Shown here: positions 59,350 through 64,000 of the stretch, piece after piece
How the letters are laid out: the number at the start of each line of letters is the position of its first letter
How positions within the stretch are numbered: the stretch's first letter is position 1
Source: JAYWGN01 sp043778255
GTDB taxonomy: Bacteria > Bacteroidota > Bacteroidia > Chitinophagales > Chitinophagaceae
DNA: 64,000 nt
Direction of reading: 5' to 3'
Assembly (NCBI GenBank): GCA_043778255.1
Contig: JAYWGN010000058.1
Coordinates: forward strand, 6,938 to 70,937
Made by a program: the position numbers and the translations under genes
Notes under the pieces: model-generated
Told to the model about the DNA's origin: nothing
Seen by the model: the letters and a program-made list of their open reading frames with translations, nothing else
Databases searched by the model: none

Positions 59350-61146
59350 TTATTTTATGTTAAATGCTTCTGCAAGTATTTTGGCTTTTGCTAAGCCTAT
59401 TATCTTTTCTAATTCGGTAGGGTTTGCAGTTTTTATTTTTTGCACCGATTTAAAGTGTTTTAACAACATAGTTTTGGTAGCTTCTCCTATTCCTTTTATA
59501 TCATCTAAGTCCGATGTAAAGGCAGCTTTGCTTCTTTTATTGCGGTGGTGTGTAATGCCAAATCGGTGTACCTCATCTCTTATAGTTCGCATAAGTGTAA
59601 GGCTATTGCCATTGTATGGTAATTTTATTGAATCACTATCGCCCACAAAAAATATTTCTTCAATATTTTTAGCTATTCCAATTAAGGTAAGTTTACCTTG
59701 TAAGTTAAGCTCCACCACACTTTCATAAGCAGCACTCAGTTGCCCTTTACCTCCATCTATTATTACAAGTTGGGGTAGTGGCTTTTGCTCATCAAGTAGC
59801 CTTTTGTAACGCCTATACACCACCTCTTTCATAGTTGCAAAGTCATTAATACCTTGTACCGTTTTTACATTATAATGCCTATAATTTTCTTTACTTGCTG
59901 TACCATTTATAAAGCATACCATTGCCGATACTGCATTACTTCCCTGAAAGTTAGAGTTATCAAAGCACTCAATATGTGTGGGCATTTCGGTAAGTTGCAA
60001 ATCTACTTGTAGGTCGCTAAGTAGTTGTGTGGTATCTAACACATTTGTTAAATGTAGTCGTTTTACTTTTTGCATTTCTTGCAATTGATAGGCAGCATTT
60101 TTTTCGCTCAGTTCTATTAGCTTTTTTTTATCGCCTACTTTGGGTATAGTTATAGTGCAATTTTCTATTGCAAAGTCAAGGTCAAATGGTAAGTACAATT
60201 CTGTATTGGTACTGTTAAATATTTTTTTGAGGTAGGGTATTACCGTTTGCAATATTTCGGCTGGTGTTTCATCTAATTGTAAGTGCAAGTTTTCGTTATG
60301 TGTATTTACAATATTACCATTTTGTATTATCATATAATTTACCACAGCTTGGTCATCTTCTTTTTGTATGGTAAATATATCGGCGTTTTTTATATTAAAG
60401 TTTACTACGCCACTTTTGGTAGTGTATTGTTGTAAATGCTCTATTTTCTTTTTTATAATTTCAGCTTTTTCAAAAGCCAAATTAGCAACACTTTCTTGCA
60501 TAGCTGCTTTGTAGGCTTGCATTACAGGCTGTGTATTGCCTTTTACTATATCTCTTATTTGTTGCAAATCGTTATTATAATCGGCCTCAGTTTGTTTGTT
60601 AGCACAAGGGGCTTTACAGTTACCCAATTGGTATTGTAAGCATGGTTTATATTTTTGTTTGGCTATTTCTTTAGCACTTAAGTTCAATTTGCAAGTACGT
60701 ATAGGTATTTGGTATTTTATAAAGCTTAGTAGTTCCCTTACATAGTATATTGATGTAAATGGCCCTATGTATTCGGAGCCATCATTTATTTTTTTTCGGG
60801 TTAAAAATAGCCTCGGAAACGGTTCCTTTTTTATTACTAACCAAGGGTAAGTTTTATCATCTTTTAAATTTATATTGTACTTTGGTTGAAATTCTTTTAT
60901 TAAACTGTTTTCTAAAAATAAAGCATCTTGCTCCGTAGTTGTAATGGTAAATTCAATATTAGTTATGCTTTTAACTAAAGCAAGTGTTTTGTAACTGGTA
61001 AATGTTTTTGCAAAATAACTGTTTACACGTTTCTTTATATTTTTGGCTTTGCCAACATACACCAACTGTTCGTTGTGGTAGTATTTGTATATACCAGGTT
61101 GGCTTGGTAGGGTTGGTAGTATATGTTTAAACTGTTCAACGTTCAT
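59350..61146 (-). CDS. uvrC: excinuclease ABC subunit C
   Basis: Nucleotide-excision-repair endonuclease that cuts on both sides of a lesion with UvrAB. From the ATG at 61146 it has 598 aa: GIY-YIG domain (GIYKYYHNEQLVYVGKAKNIKKR), Cys-containing linker (CLQYQLGNCKAPC), UvrBC-type helix pair (about 205-240), RNase H-like C-terminal nuclease with ECFDNSNFQGSNAV and LVIIDGGKGQLSA, and final HhH repeats (DIKGIGEATKTMLLKHF). A TTG 45 nt upstream is open but lies inside the upstream gene. Confidence 0.96.
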   Translation of the reverse strand: MNVEQFKHILPTLPSQPGIYKYYHNEQLVYVGKAKNIKKRVNSYFAKTFTSYKTLALVKSITNIEFTITTTEQDALFLENSLIKEFQPKYNINLKDDKTYPWLVIKKEPFPRLFLTRKKINDGSEYIGPFTSIYYVRELLSFIKYQIPIRTCKLNLSAKEIAKQKYKPCLQYQLGNCKAPCANKQTEADYNNDLQQIRDIVKGNTQPVMQAYKAAMQESVANLAFEKAEIIKKKIEHLQQYTTKSGVVNFNIKNADIFTIQKEDDQAVVNYMIIQNGNIVNTHNENLHLQLDETPAEILQTVIPYLKKIFNSTNTELYLPFDLDFAIENCTITIPKVGDKKKLIELSEKNAAYQLQEMQKVKRLHLTNVLDTTQLLSDLQVDLQLTEMPTHIECFDNSNFQGSNAVSAMVCFINGTASKENYRHYNVKTVQGINDFATMKEVVYRRYKRLLDEQKPLPQLVIIDGGKGQLSAAYESVVELNLQGKLTLIGIAKNIEEIFFVGDSDSIKLPYNGNSLTLMRTIRDEVHRFGITHHRNKRSKAAFTSDLDDIKGIGEATKTMLLKHFKSVQKIKTANPTELEKIIGLAKAKILAEAFNIK

Positions 61147-61178
61147 TCGTATAGTTGTATATAATTGTACTGTTAGTA

Positions 61179-61742
61179 TTACAAATACCAAGTTACTTTT
61201 TTAAAACTATTGGTTACTATACCACTACTATCGGTAGTAGTATTAATGGTAAAAAACTTACTTACGTTCCAACATAATTGCTGCATTACTTGCTTTTTGT
61301 TTTCAGTATATACTTTTTGTATGAGTACCATTTTAAGCTGTTTTACAGCGCCGTTATTAAATGATACTATCAAATTTTTTACGGGCAAATCTTTGTTTTT
61401 TGTATCATAACTAAAGCTAATTAAGCCAATATCTTCATCTTCAAAGGAGCTTTCTATATATTCATTTTTAATAGTACTATCAGCAATATTGGGTTGTATA
61501 AAAGTGGTAATCAATTGTTTAAATAGTGTAGTGTCAATAATGGTACTGTCTATAGCTTTGCCACTTGTATCAAAGTTATATAATTGTAAGGCTGTGGGTG
61601 TTGTAAGTACTGTCTTTATATCGTTTTGCAGCATATCGGTGTATGGCAATATATCGGTAATTACTTTAGATTTATTGTTATTTTTGCAGCTGTTACTAAC
61701 TATATATAAAGCAATTATAACCATGTAAATGGGTATTTTCAT
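61179..61742 (-). CDS. lipoprotein of unknown function
   Basis: 187 aa. Signal sequence with lipobox-like SNSC followed by KNNNKSKV. The mature part alternates short strands and helices (VLTTPTALQLYNFDTSGKAID, DIGLISFSYDTKNKDLPVKN, LCWNVSKFFTINTTTDSSGI). No domain recognised. It lies 32 bp upstream of uvrC and 37 bp downstream of the anti-sigma-like gene on the same strand. Confidence 0.65.
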   Translation of the reverse strand: MKIPIYMVIIALYIVSNSCKNNNKSKVITDILPYTDMLQNDIKTVLTTPTALQLYNFDTSGKAIDSTIIDTTLFKQLITTFIQPNIADSTIKNEYIESSFEDEDIGLISFSYDTKNKDLPVKNLIVSFNNGAVKQLKMVLIQKVYTENKKQVMQQLCWNVSKFFTINTTTDSSGIVTNSFKKVTWYL

Positions 61743-61779
61743 AGTTGCAAATATAATAAAATTATAGGCTATTTATACT

Positions 61780-63108
61780 TTAAAAACTTTTGCTTACACC
61801 TACTTTAAAACCATAATCAACAAGGTTTTCTTTAAATGGATATTTGCCTTTGTAGGTTGATAGTAATTGGTAGCGTAACTGAGGGCCAATCTGCCATCTT
61901 AAGCCTTTTGCCTGTATAGTAAGTGTAGTTTCTAAGTTGGCATTTACATTCAAATTTCTTATGAGTGATGGTGCTTCACTATAATTTTTTAAGTCGCTAC
62001 TAAGTACATAATTTTTATTTTTTAATAAGTACGAAGGTTGTAAGCCTGTGCCAATGGTAAGTTTCGATTTTTCGCCACCGGCTATATCAAACTCAAATGC
62101 CACAGGTATACTTATTTGTATGTTTGAGTTTTCAACCCATTTAGGAAACAAGCCATCGTTATTACGTAAGGTTGATATGGCTTGCACATTTTGGCTACTG
62201 CCAGTAAGGCGGTAGTTAGCTACCTCTGGCAAGGCTGCTGAGGCTTTAATGTTGTATCGGTTATAGTTAAGTTGTAGCCCGGTTTTAAACCTTACAGTGG
62301 GTTCTAATTTTCGTACCAAATTTACTCCAAACTCTAAGCCCATAGCAGGTTTGTGGTACACTGATTTGTCGAGGCTAGTGCCACTAGTTGCTTGTTTAAT
62401 ATCATTTTCATCAATTAGTCGGCGGTAGCTAAGGCTTGGTGTTATGTAATATTGGGTTACTGTTTTTCTATACTTTGCTACTACCAATTTAATTGGTTCA
62501 GTAGTTATTATTGGTGTATTATTTTTACTAATTGTTATTACCTTTTGTTTCTCATTTATAACTTTTGGTGTAGGTGTAGCAGTTGTAGGTTCATAAGCAA
62601 TATTATTGCTACTTATTTCATTTAATTCATCATTATTATCTTTATTATTACTTGTATTTAATGCTTCGTCATTTGTACTATTTACAATTATACTATTATT
62701 TACTATGGCTTTGTTTGCTATAGTATTTTGTTGGTTATTGTACAATGTAGTTTTGGTGGCATTATTTATTAATTCACTATTGTTATAGTTACTTGCATTT
62801 TTTGGCGTAGCCAGTGTTACAGTATTTAGCTCATTTGTAATGGCTAATTGTTTGCTGTAGGGGCTTATAGTAGCATTACGGTTAGGTGTATAGTTTGCTA
62901 TTGCAAAGTTAGTAGTAGCTAAGCCAGTCAATTGTTTTTCGGCAACTACTAATAAAAGCATAATTACAAATAGGCAAGCTACTGTAGCAAATGTTAATTT
63001 TGCTTTGCTATGTAATTGGTTATTAATATTACGCCAACTTTGGTTATTAGGATACATTCTGTATCCGTTCACTTGTTTTTGTAAGTATTCTTCAAATTCG
63101 TTTTCCAT
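61780..63108 (-). CDS. anti-sigma-like protein with C-terminal beta-barrel
   Basis: 442 aa. Residues 1-36 are short, charged and cytoplasmic (MENEFEEYLQKQVNGYRMYP); one membrane segment follows (about 38-58, TFATVACLFVIMLLLVVAE), then a long Asn/Thr-rich disordered stretch (about 65-210). The last ~230 residues look like an outer-membrane beta-barrel of the PorT/OmpA-like type (YYITPSLSYRRL to DYGFKVGVSKSF). It follows the ECF sigma gene by 27 bp, the usual place of an anti-sigma factor. No FecR domain is present. Confidence 0.7.
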   Translation of the reverse strand: MENEFEEYLQKQVNGYRMYPNNQSWRNINNQLHSKAKLTFATVACLFVIMLLLVVAEKQLTGLATTNFAIANYTPNRNATISPYSKQLAITNELNTVTLATPKNASNYNNSELINNATKTTLYNNQQNTIANKAIVNNSIIVNSTNDEALNTSNNKDNNDELNEISSNNIAYEPTTATPTPKVINEKQKVITISKNNTPIITTEPIKLVVAKYRKTVTQYYITPSLSYRRLIDENDIKQATSGTSLDKSVYHKPAMGLEFGVNLVRKLEPTVRFKTGLQLNYNRYNIKASAALPEVANYRLTGSSQNVQAISTLRNNDGLFPKWVENSNIQISIPVAFEFDIAGGEKSKLTIGTGLQPSYLLKNKNYVLSSDLKNYSEAPSLIRNLNVNANLETTLTIQAKGLRWQIGPQLRYQLLSTYKGKYPFKENLVDYGFKVGVSKSF

Positions 63109-63135
63109 TATCGTTAATTCGTTTTCATTTTTTAA

Positions 63136-63720
63136 TTAATTGTTGCTATTAATTACGGTATCAATTGTTTTAGTTGCCTTTGTTATTATTATTTTTTTCT
63201 GTATAAGCATATCTTGTAGCATTGCTTTTGCTCTTGTATATTGGCTTCGGCTAGTGCTCTCCTCTATATCGAGGAGCATACCTATTTCTTTATGGTTGTA
63301 GCCTTCTATGGCATATAAGTTAAGTACTGTTTTGTAGCCTAAGGGCAATAATCTTATACAATCTATTATTTGCTTTGCTTGCATTACAGCTGGTGCATCT
63401 TCTGTTGTTGCCTTTAGGGTATAAGCATGTAATATATCTACGTTTTCACTAAATTTTTTATTCTTTTTAAGGCTATTTATACAAGTGTGTACTATTATTC
63501 TACGTATCCATCCTTCTAAAGCCCCATCGTTTCTAAATTGCTTAATGGCTGTAAATATTTTTATAAAACTCTCTTGTAACATATCCTCGGCATCGTCTCT
63601 ATTCTTTGCATAACGGTAACACACTGCCAACATTTTTGGGCTATACTTATCATATAACAATTGCTGTGCAATTGCATTGTTTTTTTTACAGCCTTCTAAT
63701 ATTTCTATTTCGGTAGTCAA
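63136..63720 (-). CDS. ECF-type RNA polymerase sigma factor
   Basis: 194 aa, sigma-70 family with regions 2 and 4. Region 2: LLYDKYSPKMLAVCYRYAKNRDDAEDMLQESFIKIF and GWIRRIIVHTCIN; region 4: LLPLGYKTVLNLYAIEGYNHKEIGMLLDIEESTSRSQYTRAKAML. The only usable start is TTG at 63720: an in-frame stop lies 12 nt upstream and the next methionine falls inside region 2. The partner is the anti-sigma-like barrel gene 27 bp downstream. Confidence 0.93.
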   Translation of the reverse strand: MTTEIEILEGCKKNNAIAQQLLYDKYSPKMLAVCYRYAKNRDDAEDMLQESFIKIFTAIKQFRNDGALEGWIRRIIVHTCINSLKKNKKFSENVDILHAYTLKATTEDAPAVMQAKQIIDCIRLLPLGYKTVLNLYAIEGYNHKEIGMLLDIEESTSRSQYTRAKAMLQDMLIQKKIIITKATKTIDTVINSNN

Positions 63721-63851
63721 GTATGTATATTATTGTTGCTTAAAGGTATGACAATACTTTTATAAAAAACGCTGCTTTTAAGCTAAAATCTAGGTTTCTC
63801 TCAAAAAAAAAGGAGCTATTTTACATTTTTATTGCATTTACAATAAATTGT

Positions 63852-63859
63852 TACATTTG
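63852..63859 (+). promoter_or_regulatory. -7 promoter element of the Rpn gene
   Basis: TACATTTG, exact TAnnTTTG, 4 nt before the ATG at 63864; a TTG lies 17 nt upstream (63832-63834). A nearly leaderless transcript is implied. Confidence 0.5.
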
Positions 63860-63863
63860 CAAT

Positions 63864-64000
63864 ATGAAATTTGTTGATATTAAAAATGACTTAGCATTTC
63901 GAAAAATATTTGGAAATGAAAACACAAAAGAAGTGCTTATTTCTTTTTTGAATGCTATACTAACATTAGCAAATGATAAAAAAATAGTGGAAATAGAAAT
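63864..64000 (+). CDS. Rpn / PD-(D/E)XK nuclease-family transposase, 3' end outside window
   Basis: The first 45 codons are visible: MKFVDIKNDLAFRKIFGNEN then TKEVLISFLNAIL and KKIVEIEI, the typical start of Rpn (recombination-promoting nuclease) proteins, whose first nuclease residues lie in the D-x-x-F-R/K-x-I-F-G block. The frame is open to the window edge. A remnant of the C-terminal half of such a protein lies at 8858-9106. Confidence 0.88.
   Translation, partial: MKFVDIKNDLAFRKIFGNENTKEVLISFLNAILTLANDKKIVEIE

Overview
The window comes from a low-GC, AT-biased chromosome of a Bacteroidota bacterium, most likely of the Chitinophagaceae/Sphingobacteriales type. The signs are: TonB-dependent receptors with N-terminal carboxypeptidase-like domains, a fasciclin lipoprotein, a PorW/SprE-like type IX secretion protein, a Bacteroidota-type LptD, the futalosine menaquinone route (MqnC), DUF3857/DUF4294/DUF2130 proteins, almost no Shine-Dalgarno sequences, and many promoters of the phylum's TTTG-N19/20-TAnnTTTG type close to start codons. 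No rRNA or tRNA gene was seen. Most of the window is ordinary, densely packed core genome.

Layout. 0-6.5 kb: 3' part of a DUF2130 gene, signal peptidase I, a secreted protein, then a run pyrH-pdxH-DUF2071-GDPD-like. 6.5-16.9 kb: mqnC, a secreted aspartyl protease, an Rpn-nuclease remnant, a DUF4294 protein, an oxidoreductase/sugar-transferase pair, namZ, transaldolase, trhO, a phosphoesterase. 17-21 kb: TonB receptor plus fasciclin lipoprotein unit closed by a strong terminator. 21-32.3 kb: plsY, DinB-like protein, dnaK, ispF, a MutS2 without Smr domain, lptD, a cell-wall amidase and a membrane-anchored VOC protein. 32.3-37.3 kb: a metal-uptake locus made of an NRAMP transporter fused to a Usp domain, a DtxR-family regulator and a divergent TonB receptor. 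37.4-45 kb: lipoprotein, alpha-glucan phosphorylase, small RNA-binding and cold-shock proteins, cmk, lipase. 45.0-47.4 kb: an accessory islet of repeats, gene debris, tiny ORFs and a RelE-type toxin-antitoxin pair. 47.4-49.6 kb: heptose kinase-like GHMP kinase and glycosyltransferase. 49.9-59 kb: PorW-like protein, M1 peptidase, DUF3857 protein, TraB/GumN protein, purC. 59-64 kb: a candidate orphan small RNA, uvrC, lipoprotein, anti-sigma/beta-barrel hybrid, ECF sigma factor, and the 5' end of an Rpn nuclease gene running out of the window.

Most interesting signals. (1) A 19-bp palindrome resembling the actinobacterial DtxR/IdeR iron box fills the gap between the -33 and -7 elements of the TonB-receptor promoter, next to a DtxR-family gene and an NRAMP-Usp gene: a complete, probably metal-repressed outer-to-inner-membrane uptake unit. 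(2) A small family of GTCTCGG-headed hairpins and TACCGY palindromes in the 45-50 kb region whose stems differ by compensatory base changes, lying in two diverged copies of a promoter plus tiny-ORF module. (3) A promoter followed about 60 nt later by a terminator with no gene between, at 59.23-59.33 kb. Homology calls rest on recognised motifs only; no database search was run.
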